DNA from: Streptomyces rishiriensis | GTDB lineage: Bacteria > Actinomycetota > Actinomycetes > Streptomycetales > Streptomycetaceae | Length of the DNA stretch: 64,000 bases | Assembly: GCF_030815485.1 (NCBI RefSeq) | Contig: NZ_JAUSWV010000003.1 | Location: 61,950 to 125,949, forward strand | Direction: 5' to 3' | Shown here: piece by piece, positions 8,859-17,993 of the stretch | Layout: each line of letters begins with the position of its first letter | Position numbering within the stretch: position 1 is the first letter of the stretch | Program-made: the position numbers and the translations under genes | The notes under the pieces: model-generated | What the model was told of the DNA's origin: nothing | Databases searched by the model: none | The model's input: the letters and a program-made list of their open reading frames with translations, nothing else

Positions 8859-9307
8859 ATCTGGGCTCTACTTTCTCTAGAGTCTGCCTTCTGTACGTGA
8901 CGAATCTGCGCACAGCTTCCGAAGAGAGCGCAGCACACGGGAAAACACCGCGGCGCGCGGGGATTCGATGCGAGAGGAAACCTGAGCCGTACCGGGAACG
9001 GACGCGGTCTCACCAGTACAGAACCGGTGTACAGATGCTCAATCCCCCGCCCCGTAAATATTTTCGGGCAGGGAAGGCGTGCAGAAATAGTGACACGGCC
9101 GAACTCTCCGCGCCAAGGCCGTTTTGACGCGATCCGAGCCATTCCGAGCAAGACTCGAGCAGCGCACTGACGAGTCTCGACTTCCGCCGGGGAACGCCCT
9201 GGCCGGAGTGTCACCTGGCCTCGGGCGCAACCCGCGCGCTGCCGGTTCTGTAGCGGTTGGCTGCGAGCATCGGCGTTGGCCACGTAACGACTTGACGCGG
9301 AGGGCGC
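8859..9307. promoter_or_regulatory. Divergent promoter region between THN synthase and exporter genes
   Basis: A 449-bp spacer between two divergent genes, with a local AT-rich patch (GTAAATATTTTC at about 9054). A GGAGGG ribosome site for the exporter lies just before its ATG. The SARP-box-like repeats in it are listed separately. No additional gene is supported. Confidence 0.6.
9134..9183 (+). promoter_or_regulatory. SARP-box-like direct repeats upstream of exporter
   Basis: CCGAGCC (9134), CCGAGCA (9144), TCGAGCA (9155) and TCGACTT (9177) are spaced 10, 11 and 22 bp, about 130 bp before the exporter start. The pattern is degenerate but fits the SARP heptamer rule. Confidence 0.45.
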
Positions 9308-10627
9308 ATGTCTCAGAAAGCCGAGGAAGCCACCGCCGGAGGCCGGCGGTTCCCCAGGGGGCGGTCCCCGGCGAAGGGCAGAGGAGACACGGCCGGCACG
9401 GACAAGTCGGTGCGGCGGACGGGGCTTTTGGTCACCTTCCTCCTCGGCGCCCTCGCCGCGGTGCCGCCGATGTCGATGGACATGTACCTCCCGGCCCTGC
9501 CGGAGGTCACCCGCACCCTGAACTCGACCGCGACGACCGTGCAGCTCACGCTCACGGCGTGCCTGGCCGGGATGGCGCTCGGGCAGCTCGTGGTGGGCCC
9601 GATGAGCGACCGGTGGGGGCGGCGCAGACCGCTGATGGCCGGGCTGCTCACCTACATCGTGGCCGCCGTGATGTGCGCCTTCGCCCAGAGCGCCGAGGTG
9701 CTGATCGGCTTCCGGCTGCTGCAGGGCCTGGCCGGGTCGGCCGGGATCGTCATCGCCCGGGCCGTCGTGCGCGACCTCTACGACGGTCTGGCCATGGCCC
9801 GGTTCTTCTCCACCCTGCTGCTGATCTCCAGCATCGCCCCGATCGTCGCGCCCGTCATCGGCGGGCAGATCCTGCATGTCACCGACTGGCGGGGCATCTT
9901 CCTGCTCCTCGCCGCGATCGGCGTCGCGCTCACCGTGCTGGTGTGGCGCCGGCTGCCCGAGACGCTGCCGCCCGAGCGGCGCCAGAGCGGCGGAGTACGC
10001 GGCGCTCTGTGGATCATGCGCGGGCTCTTCGCCGACCGGGTCTTCACCGGATACCTGATGACCAACGGCTTCACCTACGGCGCGCTGTTCTCCTACATCG
10101 CCGCCTCGCCGTTCGTGATCCAGGACATCTACGGGGCGTCCCCGCAGACGTTCTCGCTGCTCTTCGGCGTCAACTCGCTGGGACTGATGATCGTCGGCCA
10201 GATCAACGGCAAGATCCTGGTCGGCCGGGTCCGCCTGGACAAGGCCCTCGGCTGCGGACTGGGCGTGCTCGCCCTGGCCGGAGCGGCGCTGCTGATGGTG
10301 ACGGCAGGCGTCTTCGGCGAGGTGGGCACGGTGCCGCTCGCGGCCTGTCTGTTCGTCATGATCTCCGCGCTCGGTCTGATCCTGCCCAACACCAACGCGC
10401 TCACCTTGATGCGCACCCCGCACGCCGCGGGTTCCGCCTCCGCGCTGGTCGGCACGTCCTGCTTCGTCATGGGGGCGATCGCCTCCTCACTCGTGAGCAT
10501 CGCGGGCAAGGAGACGGCGGTGCCGATGGCCGCGATCCAGCTCGGCAGCGCGCTGGCCGCGATCGCCTCCTTCCTGGGGGTGTGCCGTCCCTGGCAGAAC
10601 CGGACGGCGGAGAAGACCGGGCACTGA
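9308..10627 (+). CDS. MFS exporter, Bcr/CflA drug-resistance family
   Basis: A 439-residue major facilitator with a 35-residue basic cytoplasmic N-terminus, followed by hydrophobic helices consistent with the 12-helix fold. The first helix carries the family signature PPMSMDMYLPALPE. The loop after helix 2 carries the MFS motif GPMSDRWGRRRPL. It probably exports the naphthoquinone product or intermediates and so contributes to self-resistance. It is divergent from the THN synthase operon, with a SARP-like repeat in the shared spacer. The start at 9308 has GGAGGG 4 nt upstream. Confidence 0.88.
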   Translation: MSQKAEEATAGGRRFPRGRSPAKGRGDTAGTDKSVRRTGLLVTFLLGALAAVPPMSMDMYLPALPEVTRTLNSTATTVQLTLTACLAGMALGQLVVGPMSDRWGRRRPLMAGLLTYIVAAVMCAFAQSAEVLIGFRLLQGLAGSAGIVIARAVVRDLYDGLAMARFFSTLLLISSIAPIVAPVIGGQILHVTDWRGIFLLLAAIGVALTVLVWRRLPETLPPERRQSGGVRGALWIMRGLFADRVFTGYLMTNGFTYGALFSYIAASPFVIQDIYGASPQTFSLLFGVNSLGLMIVGQINGKILVGRVRLDKALGCGLGVLALAGAALLMVTAGVFGEVGTVPLAACLFVMISALGLILPNTNALTLMRTPHAAGSASALVGTSCFVMGAIASSLVSIAGKETAVPMAAIQLGSALAAIASFLGVCRPWQNRTAEKTGH

Positions 10628-10657
10628 GCCCCCCACCACGGCCGCACCCCTCCCGCC

Positions 10658-10694
10658 GGCGGTCACCGCCGCCCGGCCGGCCGGGGTGACCGCC
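10658..10694 (+). terminator. Hairpin terminator after exporter gene
   Basis: GGCGGTCACC and its exact complement GGTGACCGCC flank a 17-nt GC-rich loop, 30 bp after the exporter stop. There is no T-run, as is usual in Streptomyces. Confidence 0.55.
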
Positions 10695-11149
10695 GTCCGG
10701 CAGGTGCGGCACACACCGCCCGGGCGGGCCCGGCGCCACAGACCCCGGGCCACGGGCCACGCGCCCCGCCAGAAGCCACAGCCCATGGGCCCCCGGTCAC
10801 GCGACACAGGCCATCGCCACGCAACACGGGCCAGCGCCACGCGCCACAGGCCACGGGCCATGCGCCACAAGCCACAAGCCGCAAGCCACAAGCCACAAGC
10901 CACGGGGGGCGTGCCCGAGGGTTGTCTGCCGGCTCACCGGCGACGCCGACGGCTTCCCGGTTCGGGGCGGCCACTCCCCCGGCCCGGCCAGGAGGACATG
11001 CCGCCGCGCGGCAGGGGGACCGGACGCGCTCACGCTCCGCCTCGCCCACGGGCGTGGCCCACCGGAACCCGGAGGCCGACGGGACCTGCTCAAGGTCCGG
11101 CCGGCCGGTCACGGCGGAGGACCCGCTCGTCACGAACGCTGCGACACGG

Positions 11150-11199
11150 CGCGCAAGGCCGCCGCCCGTCCCACGGGGAACGGGCGGCGGCCTTGCGCG
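11150..11199. terminator. Strong 20-bp-stem hairpin
   Basis: CGCGCAAGGCCGCCGCCCGT pairs perfectly with the segment ending at 11199 around a 10-nt loop. It lies between convergent genes and probably works as a bidirectional terminator. Confidence 0.6.
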
Positions 11200-11213
11200 A
11201 TGCGGTCACACGG

Positions 11214-11236
11214 CGGGGCACCGCTTCGGTGCCCCG
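11214..11236. terminator. Second hairpin of the convergent spacer
   Basis: CGGGGCACCG pairs with CGGTGCCCCG around a 3-nt loop, 15 bp after the preceding hairpin. Together they look like a double terminator. Confidence 0.5.
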
Positions 11237-11497
11237 CGGCCGGGACGCGTCAGTCCGCGTACCGCGTACCGCACTTGGCGGTGGCGCCGATCCCGGCACG
11301 GGCGCGGGCGCGTGCGGCGAAGCCGGGAGGGAGGACGGACCGCGTGCGGCTGCCGGTGTGGGGGCCGCACGTCTTCAGCCCTCGCTCTTCGCCTGCTGGC
11401 CGCTGACGACGCCCCTGGTGTGGCTGATGAGGGTGCGGCACCGTCCGTTCATCCGATGACGTCGTGTGAGCACGCCCGCGTCCGAGCGGTGCTCCGG

Positions 11498-12112
11498 TCA
11501 GCCCGCCCACCGGGAGTCGAGCGCGATGGTCTGCAGGCGGTCGAGCGTGAGCGGGGGCTTCGGCCGCGTCACCGGGCCGCCCTCCGCGGAGGAGTTCACT
11601 TCCTGGACGATGACCCGGCGGCCGTCGGGGTGGAGGGTGTCGACCAGCCACACCACGGCGGAACCGCCTTTCTCCGATGCCCGCTTGGCCCGCTTCACCT
11701 GGGTGCCGTCGGCCAGGGTCAGCGCCTGGCACTCGATGTACTCTCCCTCGCAGCCCATGCGCCCCTCGAGGACGTCGCCCATGTCGTGCTGGGCGTTCAC
11801 CCCGATCATGCTCTGCCCGTGGCCGTCGTCCCAGACCAGCGCGGCGTAGCCTTCCTGGCTCTGCTCGCCGGAGATCTTGCCGCCCCTGGGCAGCAGGGAC
11901 TTCAGCACCCGGATCATCTGACGTCCGGACAGCGGACCGCCCGGGTCGGAGACCGCGGTGGACGGGGCCGAAGCACCGGTCTTGCCGCCGGCGGTCCGCG
12001 GTGCGGCGGCGGAGGCCTGCGCCGCCGCACCGAGCCCGAGGGCCAGGACGAGGCCGGCGGCGACGGCCACGCGGCGGCCCGGACGACGGCGTGCGGAGGT
12101 GTTCGTGTTCAT
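11498..12112 (-). CDS. Secreted hypothetical protein
   Basis: A 204-residue protein with a clear signal peptide: basic RRRPGRR, a hydrophobic Ala/Val/Leu core and a probable AQASA cleavage site near residue 36. The mature part has no motif I recognise. It contains two cysteines (MGCEGEYIECQAL) that may form a disulphide, and many charged residues. The start at 12112 has GAAGGAAG about 9 nt upstream. Neighbours give no clue to function: it lies between the exporter and a small membrane protein and may be a non-cluster gene. Confidence 0.75.
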   Translation of the reverse strand: MNTNTSARRRPGRRVAVAAGLVLALGLGAAAQASAAAPRTAGGKTGASAPSTAVSDPGGPLSGRQMIRVLKSLLPRGGKISGEQSQEGYAALVWDDGHGQSMIGVNAQHDMGDVLEGRMGCEGEYIECQALTLADGTQVKRAKRASEKGGSAVVWLVDTLHPDGRRVIVQEVNSSAEGGPVTRPKPPLTLDRLQTIALDSRWAG

Positions 12113-12793
12113 GTGGTGGCTTCCTTCTCTGCTCGGAACGCGGGTGTTCTCTGCGTCGTGGGACGGCAGGTGGTGCGGGGCGCCGAACGCCGCCCGGGCG
12201 CACAGGTGTCCCGGTGCACAAGCGCGGGGTGGTGGTTGTCGTGCTGCCGGCCGGGGCGGTCGTGCCGCCTCGGCCGGTGCGACATCCACAGATTCCAGGA
12301 CGCCGGGGACCCCCGGCAACAGCTGCCCCCATACCCGGGACAGCGGGACCGTCCCACCCCCGTCGACCTGCGGAAAAAGAGAGACCCGGGACGCTGTTCC
12401 GGGATGCGGGACGACTCGCGCCGCACCGGCCGGCCATCGGATGCGGCCGACGTCGCCCGTCAGCCGCCGGTTTGCGCCCCCGCCGCCGGCGGCGGTGGCC
12501 GTGGGGACCCGGGCCGACGAGGCCTGCGGTACCCGTAGACGGTGCTGCGGTACCCGTAGGGGGGCGGGCCCTTGATGCCGGTGGGAGGGAACGGGCGGGC
12601 GTGGTCGCGGATGCGACACGGTCCACCTACCCGCCGGGAGCGCCGGCTTGCGGCCGGCTCGTGTCGCGCCGTCGGCGGGCGGGGCCCGGGCGGCAGGGCC
12701 GTCTGCAGGGCAGGCGGCGCGTGCGGGAGGCGGGCGGCGGCAGCGCCGGGCGGGAACCGGGCAGGGCGGAGCAGGAGCGGAGCAGGGGCCCGC
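12113..12793. other. Gene-free spacer with a duplicated GCGGTACCCGTAG element
   Basis: About 0.68 kb upstream of the secreted protein gene. CTGCGGTACCCGTAG occurs twice in close succession (about 12525-12560). No supported coding region. The promoter of the secreted protein gene should lie at its left side. Confidence 0.4.
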
Positions 12794-13150
12794 TCAGGCC
12801 GCGTTGTTGCGTTCCGGCGGCAGGATGAGGGTGGGTTCGAGGGGCACGCGGGTGACGGGCTCGTCACGGACCTCGACCAGCGCGATCCGGGTTCCGCGCT
12901 GCTGGCGCCACCCCGCCTGCGCGGCGACCACCGCGACGTAGGGGATGACCACCCCGGCGACGAGGGCGCAGACGGCGACGGCGGGCCAGCGGCTCCAGGT
13001 GACGGCCATCAGGACCACACAGGCGCTGCGCACCAGCATGGCCACGATGTAGCGGCGCTGGCGCCCGCGCAGATCCTCCGACAGGCCGGTGCGCGCCCGG
13101 GTGATGGACTCGGTCCGGGGTCCGGCCCGGCGCCAGGGGGTGCGGCTCAT
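12794..13150 (-). CDS. DUF3099-type small membrane protein
   Basis: A 118-residue protein resembling actinobacterial DUF3099 proteins. It has the conserved segment TRARTGLSEDLRGRQRRYI, then two hydrophobic helices (about 35-55 and 58-78) separated by a short loop (SRWP). The tail is hydrophilic. The function of the family is unknown. The start at 13150 has GGAGG 7 nt upstream. It is probably unrelated to the biosynthesis. Confidence 0.75.
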   Translation of the reverse strand: MSRTPWRRAGPRTESITRARTGLSEDLRGRQRRYIVAMLVRSACVVLMAVTWSRWPAVAVCALVAGVVIPYVAVVAAQAGWRQQRGTRIALVEVRDEPVTRVPLEPTLILPPERNNAA

Positions 13151-13360
13151 AGGGGGCCTCCGTCGACGCTCCGGCGTCGGCGCCGGAAAGGGGGCCCGCC
13201 CGGTCGGGCGGGCATCGTGCGCTGTGCGGGTGTCCGCCGGTGCTGCGGGCGCGCCCGCTGCGTGGCGGCTCGTCCGTGCCGCAGGGCCGGATCACCGACG
13301 GCTCCCGCCGGACGGTGCGCGGCGCGGCGGTGACCGGCGGCCCGGTGACCGGTGCGACGA

Positions 13361-13401
13361 CGGCGGCGCGGGTGACCGTCCCCTGATCACCCGCGCCGCC
13401 G
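13361..13401 (-). terminator. Hairpin terminator after qcrB paralogue
   Basis: CGGCGGCGCGGGTGA and its exact complement TCACCCGCGCCGCCG enclose an 11-nt loop, about 45 bp beyond the qcrB stop on the minus strand. Confidence 0.65.
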
Positions 13402-13444
13402 CAGCCGGCCCGGTCCTGTGCGTGGCGCCTGCCGGGCCTTCGGG

Positions 13445-15223
13445 TCAGTGCAGTTCCTGGTCCGGTTCCCGCTCCCCGGCGGCGGGCCGCTCGCCGGATT
13501 CCAGGTGCCCGTTGGACGGGGCGTGCCCGTTGGACGAGGCGTGCCCGTTGGACGAGGCGTGCCCGTTGAGGGAGGCGTGCCCGTTGGACGGGGCGTGCCC
13601 GAGGTGTTCCAGGGCCTGCCGCATCTCCTGCGGCGTCGGCTTGGCGACCTGCCCGCCGTACAGCCAGCGGCTGAGCCGGTGGCGCAGCACCTCCTTGCGC
13701 AGCCGCGGGTTGGGCACGCCGTCCTGTCCCGCCGCGGGGGCCGGCAGTACCTCGCGTATCGGCCTGGACAGAAGGGTGTACTCCTGGTCGCGGTCGAGGC
13801 GTGCGTGCACCTCGACGAACTCGCCGTGCGGCAGGCGCTTGATCTTTCCGGTCTCGCGGCCGTGGAGGAGCTTGTCGCGGTCGCGCAGTTGCAGGCCGAG
13901 GCAGATCCGCCTGGTGACGATGTACGTCAGCGCCGGGACGAGGAAGATTCCGATCCGTACCGCCCAGGTGATCTGGTTCAGGGACAGATGGAAGCGTTCG
14001 GCCAGGACGTCGTTGGCGCCGCCGAAGAACAGCACCAGGTACAGCGAGACGAAGGCGATGCCGAACGAGGTGCGGGTGGGGTGGTCGCGGGGGCGGTCCA
14101 GGAGGTGGTGTTCGCGTTTGTCGCCGGTGACCCAGGCTTCCAGGAACGGCCACAGGGCGATCACCGCCATCATCACGGTGGGCAGGATGACGGCCGGGAG
14201 CAGGACGCCCATGTTGACGGTGTAGCCGCCGGGCAGGACGAACTCCCAGGCGGGCATGGCGCGCAGGGCGCCTTCGAGGAAGCCCATGTACCAGTCGGGC
14301 TGGGAGCCCTGGGAGATCTGGTCGGCGCGGTAGGGGCCGTAGGTCCACACGGGGTTGATCTGGGCGATGCCGGCCAGCAGCGCGAGCAGGCCGGAGACGA
14401 GGAAGAAGAACCCGCCGGCCTTGGCCGTGTACACCGGCATCAGGGGCTGGCCGACGACGTTGTTCTCGGTGCGGCCGGGGCCCGGGAACTGGGTGTGCTT
14501 GTGGTAGAAGACGTAGATCAGGTGGATGGTGACCAGGGCCAGGATGATGCCCGGGAGCAGCAGGATGTGGATGCTGTAGAACCGGGGGATGATGTCGTGG
14601 CTGGGGTATTCGCCGCCGAACAGGAACATCGTCAGGTAGGTGCCGACCACCGGGATGGCGAGCGTGACGCCTTCGGCGATGCGCAGGCCGGTGCCGGAGA
14701 GCAGGTCGTCGGGGAGTGAGTAGCCGACGAAGCCTTCCAGGGTGACCAGGACGAGCAGGGTGAAGCCGATCAGCCAGTTGACCTCGCGCGGCCTGCGGAA
14801 CGATCCGGTGAGGAAGTGGCGCAGCGTGTGGATGCAGAGCGCGGCGATCATGACCAGGGCCGACCAGTGGTGCAGCTGGCGGATGAGCAGGCCGCCGCGT
14901 ACGTCGAAGGTGATGTCGAGGGTGGAGGAGTAGGCCTGGGACATCGGGATGCCCTGCAGCGGGACGTGTGATCCCTGGTAGACGGTCTCCGTCATGCTCG
15001 GGTCGAAGAACATGGTGAGCCAGACACCGGTGAGCAGCAGCACGATGAAGCTGTAGAGCGCTATCTCACCGAACATGAACGTCCAGTGGTCGGGAAAGAC
15101 CTTGCGGATCAGGAACCGGAAGTTGTAGATCCCGAGCCGCTCGTCGGCCCAGTCGGCGACGCGCTCGCCTTTTGGCGCCGTGGTGCGCGCGCTGTGCGGC
15201 ACCCTCTCCTCGGTCGTGCTCAT
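13445..15223 (-). CDS. qcrB: Stand-alone cytochrome b subunit (QcrB) of the cytochrome bc1-type quinol oxidoreductase
   Basis: A 592-residue actinobacterial QcrB. Paired haem-ligand histidines lie in LHHWSALVMIAALCIHTLRH and in YSIHILLLPG with VTIHLIYVFYHKH. A quinol-site segment (GSQPDWYMGF) and a long C-terminal cytoplasmic extension with KRICLGLQ and LPHGEFVEVH are also present. The extreme C-terminus carries six imperfect SNGHA repeats. In genomes qcrB normally sits after qcrC and qcrA; here it stands alone inside a naphthoquinone cluster. The start at 15223 follows GGGGAGGG. Three SARP-like heptamers lie 160-190 bp upstream, so it is probably co-regulated with the pathway. I infer a quinone-insensitive replacement subunit giving self-resistance, or extra respiratory capacity. 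Confidence 0.92.
   Translation of the reverse strand: MSTTEERVPHSARTTAPKGERVADWADERLGIYNFRFLIRKVFPDHWTFMFGEIALYSFIVLLLTGVWLTMFFDPSMTETVYQGSHVPLQGIPMSQAYSSTLDITFDVRGGLLIRQLHHWSALVMIAALCIHTLRHFLTGSFRRPREVNWLIGFTLLVLVTLEGFVGYSLPDDLLSGTGLRIAEGVTLAIPVVGTYLTMFLFGGEYPSHDIIPRFYSIHILLLPGIILALVTIHLIYVFYHKHTQFPGPGRTENNVVGQPLMPVYTAKAGGFFFLVSGLLALLAGIAQINPVWTYGPYRADQISQGSQPDWYMGFLEGALRAMPAWEFVLPGGYTVNMGVLLPAVILPTVMMAVIALWPFLEAWVTGDKREHHLLDRPRDHPTRTSFGIAFVSLYLVLFFGGANDVLAERFHLSLNQITWAVRIGIFLVPALTYIVTRRICLGLQLRDRDKLLHGRETGKIKRLPHGEFVEVHARLDRDQEYTLLSRPIREVLPAPAAGQDGVPNPRLRKEVLRHRLSRWLYGGQVAKPTPQEMRQALEHLGHAPSNGHASLNGHASSNGHASSNGHAPSNGHLESGERPAAGEREPDQELH
13495..13605 (-). repeat. In-frame tandem repeat in the 3' end of qcrB
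   Basis: The unit CCCGTTGGACGAGGCGTG (18 bp) is repeated six times with few changes and encodes the SNGHAS-type peptide repeat at the C-terminus of the QcrB paralogue. Such slippage repeats keep the reading frame. Confidence 0.75.
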
Positions 15224-15631
15224 ACCCGCGCACCCTCCCCTCGCCGCTCGGCTGTCACAGGCACACCCGGTCCGGCCGGTGAGCGGTCGGTGGTGAGGGC
15301 GGCCTGCCGCGGCGCAAGCGGGCCCGTGCCCTGGAGCGGATGAAACGCTATCCACGCGCGGCCAAACAGAACAACCGCGCTCAAGCGAGACTCAAGTGTG
15401 AACTCAAGTGATTCTTGAGCGAGTTGTGAGCGGCCTCGGTGCAGGCCGCTCCCCTGCGCGGGCAACCGGCCTTGTCTTTCCGGCCGGTTGGCGGTGTGCG
15501 GCCGTGGCGTGTCGGCCAAGTAGGCATCTTTTTGCGGTACTTGCTCCACTGCCGTCATGTCCGGAGCGTAGGGCAGCGTTTTTCGGCCCGCGACGGTGTG
15601 CAACGCGCCAGGTGGCCGGAAAGCGGGGTGT
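15224..15631. promoter_or_regulatory. Promoter region of qcrB paralogue
   Basis: A 408-bp spacer between the qcrB start and the 3' end of the FAD monooxygenase gene. It holds the SARP box listed next. No gene is supported in it. Confidence 0.5.
15381..15410 (+). promoter_or_regulatory. SARP-box-like triple repeat upstream of qcrB
   Basis: TCAAGCG (15381), TCAAGTG (15392) and TCAAGTG (15404) are spaced 11 and 12 bp. A further TTGAG in inverse orientation follows (15414). The site is 158-187 bp from the qcrB start and faces no other promoter, because the neighbouring gene is transcribed towards it. Confidence 0.65.
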
Positions 15632-17173
15632 TCACGGTCTCTTTCGCTCGCCGGCCGGTGCTGCGGCCGGCCAGTGGGCCGAGGAGCCGCCGGGCCGCGG
15701 CCCGGCGGAGCCGGCGGAGACCCCGATGGCCGGCGGCGTCGGTGCGAGGGGGCGGCGCCGGCGGGCGTGGAGGCCGTGGGTGAGGCTGGGCGGCGTCGCG
15801 GGGGCCGGGTCGCGCCGGGGGCGCAGTGCGGCCCGCAGCGCGTGCGTGCGCAGCGCCGCGGCGGGCGTCTCGAAGCACTGGTGCAGGTGGAGCAGCAGGG
15901 TCGCCGCGTGCCGGTCGGTGGTCGCGGCGGCGGCGATCCGGGAGGCGTAGCGCCTGCCGAGCCGGGCGCGCAGCCCGGCCGGCGGGTCCTGGCCCGGGTC
16001 CGCCGGGTGCGGGGTGCGGGTGCTCAGCCGCCAGGCGGGGGCGATGCGGTGGGCGAGGGCCCGGCGCAGGCGGTGGCTGATGCCGATGGCGGTGCCGTGG
16101 GCGGCGAGCATGTCGTCCAGGACGAGGGCGCACTGCACGGCGAGTGTCATGCCGTGGCCGTGGGCCGGGTCGAGGGCGGCGAGGGCGTCGCCGACGACGA
16201 GGAACTGGTCGGGCCAGCGGCGCAGTCTGTCGTAGTGGCGCCAGCGGCTCTCGGTGCGGCTGCAACTGTAGACGGGGCCGAGCGGGGTGGCCGTCTCGAT
16301 GAGGTCGCGCAGCAGCGGGCTGCGCAGGGCGCCGGCGGCTCGCAGCAGTTCCTCGTGGTCGGTGGGCGGCGGTGTGCCGTCGCCGGTGCTGAGCGACACC
16401 GACCAGCGGCCGCCCTCGACGGGGTGGAGCATGCCCTGGCGCGGGTCGCCGGCAGAGGCCATGAGCATCAGGCTCTTCCAGTCGGCGACATGGCCGACGG
16501 GCGGCGCGTACAGGGTGGTGGCGTACGCGGTCCGGGCGTCGGCCACGGATTCGGCGGGTGGTTCGTAGCCGAGTTCGGCGAGCCACTTCGGGGCGCGCGA
16601 GCCGCGTCCGGAGGCGTCCACGACGAACTCGGCCGGGATCAGCCGGCGGGGGGTCCAGCCGTCGGGCGCCTTGCGGTCCCGGCCGCGTGCCCAGACGCCG
16701 GTGACGGTGTCCTGGGGGCCCGGCTGCAGGGCGACGACCTCGTGTTCCGGCAGGAAGGACACCCTGGGGTCGGCACGCAGCCGGTCGCGTATCGCCGAGT
16801 CGAGGAGGTCACGGCCGGCACTGAGCATCGACAGGCCCGAGTCGAAGCGGGGCAGCCAGCCGGCCGGGCCGAGCAGCAGTACGTCCTCGGGGAGGCGGAC
16901 ATGGACCGCTCCGGCACGGGCGAGGTCCTGGCCGATGCCGGGGAACAGCCGCTCCAGGCCCTGGTGGGCGGCGGTCATGAGGCTGTGGGTGTGCCGTGCC
17001 TGGGGTACTCCTCGGCGGCGGCCGGGTCCGCGGGGCAGCCGGTCGCGCTCGATCACGGTGACGTGGTCCATGAAGTTGGCCAGGGCCCGCGCCGCGGTGA
17101 GCCCGGCGATGCTCGAACCGATCACCACGGCGTGGCCGTGGCCGCCGCCCCCGTCGACAACACGTGCGTCCAT
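15632..17173 (-). CDS. FAD-dependent aromatic monooxygenase
   Basis: A flavoprotein of 513 residues. The N-terminal dinucleotide fold is AVVIGSSIAGLTAARAL (about 15-31), with the basic segment RRRGVPQARHTHSL typical of this subgroup. The second FAD motif is FLVVGDALAALDPAHGHGM. This family includes PHBH-like hydroxylases and quinone-modifying enzymes. It could hydroxylate or epoxidise the naphthoquinone core. The C-terminal 60 residues are Arg/Pro-rich. The start is uncertain: ATG at 17173 is used, but the GGGGAGG site is 14 nt away and alternative ATGs occur at 17212 and 17215. A four-copy SARP box lies about 85 bp upstream. Confidence 0.8.
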   Translation of the reverse strand: MDARVVDGGGGHGHAVVIGSSIAGLTAARALANFMDHVTVIERDRLPRGPGRRRGVPQARHTHSLMTAAHQGLERLFPGIGQDLARAGAVHVRLPEDVLLLGPAGWLPRFDSGLSMLSAGRDLLDSAIRDRLRADPRVSFLPEHEVVALQPGPQDTVTGVWARGRDRKAPDGWTPRRLIPAEFVVDASGRGSRAPKWLAELGYEPPAESVADARTAYATTLYAPPVGHVADWKSLMLMASAGDPRQGMLHPVEGGRWSVSLSTGDGTPPPTDHEELLRAAGALRSPLLRDLIETATPLGPVYSCSRTESRWRHYDRLRRWPDQFLVVGDALAALDPAHGHGMTLAVQCALVLDDMLAAHGTAIGISHRLRRALAHRIAPAWRLSTRTPHPADPGQDPPAGLRARLGRRYASRIAAAATTDRHAATLLLHLHQCFETPAAALRTHALRAALRPRRDPAPATPPSLTHGLHARRRRPLAPTPPAIGVSAGSAGPRPGGSSAHWPAAAPAGERKRP

Positions 17174-17993
17174 ACTCAACTGGGCCGCCTCCCCTGTGCG
17201 TTGTGGTTGCATCATGCGGTGCGGGGCCGTCTGCGCGGCCAGGTTGTGCGGCGCCTCGAGCGGCCTTCGAGGCAGACCCGAGGAGGACTCGAGCGGGGAT
17301 CCCGGGCGGGCGCCGCGCCAGGGGCGGCAGGACCTGGGCGGCAGACGCCGTCCCCCCGTCCAGACCGGGCCGTCTTGCGCGGCCGTCTTGCGCGGCCGTC
17401 TTGCGCGGCCGGAAGGGCGGCTGCCACCCGTCCCCGGCGCCTCCCCGCGCCGGGACCGATGCGCCCGGCCCAAAGCGGGAGACGTCACGGACGCCACCGG
17501 GGACGGCACGGCGCGAACCCGGCCCCGGCAGCGTCCGGCACATGACCGGCGCAGGGCCCCTTCGACCACGCCGCGGCCGGCTCTCCCCCGGCCGGGAGAA
17601 CCCCCGCGAGCGGCGGCGCCCGGCCGGCGGATGTCTGGTGGGAACGGCACGTGCCCGTAAGGGATGGCGGCTGCCGGGCCGGAAGGGCGTGCCCGGCCGG
17701 GACGGCGGCGTACGCACGATCGGGACGGCGGATGCCGCACGGAACGACGTACGCCCGGCCGGGACGGCGTACCCGGCCCGTGCCGGTCGGCGCTCCGCGG
17801 CCCGCCCGGATGCAACCCGGGCGGGTGCGGGCGACGCCGGCCGGCCTGCGCACCCGGCATGCCCGTCAGGCCGCCGAGGCCGTGGGGACCCGTCAGGCCG
17901 TCGGGGTCCGCCAAGGTGCCGGGGCCGCCGGGGTCCGCCAAGGTGCCGGGGGGTGTGGGGGGCCGGCAAGGTGCCGGGGGGTGTGGGGGGCCG
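17174..17993. repeat. Spacer with SARP box and several minisatellites
   Basis: About 0.8 kb without a gene. The right side (17890-18020) has three copies of a unit close to GGTGCCGGGGGGTGTGGGGG. The centre (17370-17410) has three copies of GGCCGTCTTGCGC. The left side contains the SARP box. The long frames across it are compositional shadows. Confidence 0.5.
17256..17295 (+). promoter_or_regulatory. Four-copy SARP box upstream of FAD monooxygenase
   Basis: TCGAGCG (17256), TCGAGGC (17267), CCGAGGA (17278) and TCGAGCG (17289) are spaced at exactly 11 bp. They match the TCGAGnn heptamer described for SARP activators, and this is the cleanest such site in the window. It sits 83-122 bp upstream of the monooxygenase start. 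Confidence 0.75.

Larger units (their letters stand above)
10695..11497. repeat. Intergenic region with CCACAAG/GCCACGG short repeats
   Basis: About 0.8 kb without a credible gene. At about 10740-10905 there is a run of imperfect repeats built on AAGCCACAAGCC and GGGCCACGCGCC. Two strong hairpins follow (11150-11199 and 11214-11236, listed separately). Reading frames here are low-complexity. Confidence 0.5.

Noticed and set aside
11250..11497. Possible C-terminal end of a minus-strand protein ending KCGTRYAD
   Set aside because: The frame upstream is interrupted by and overlaps the secreted protein gene in another register, and no family is recognisable. It looks like a chance frame.
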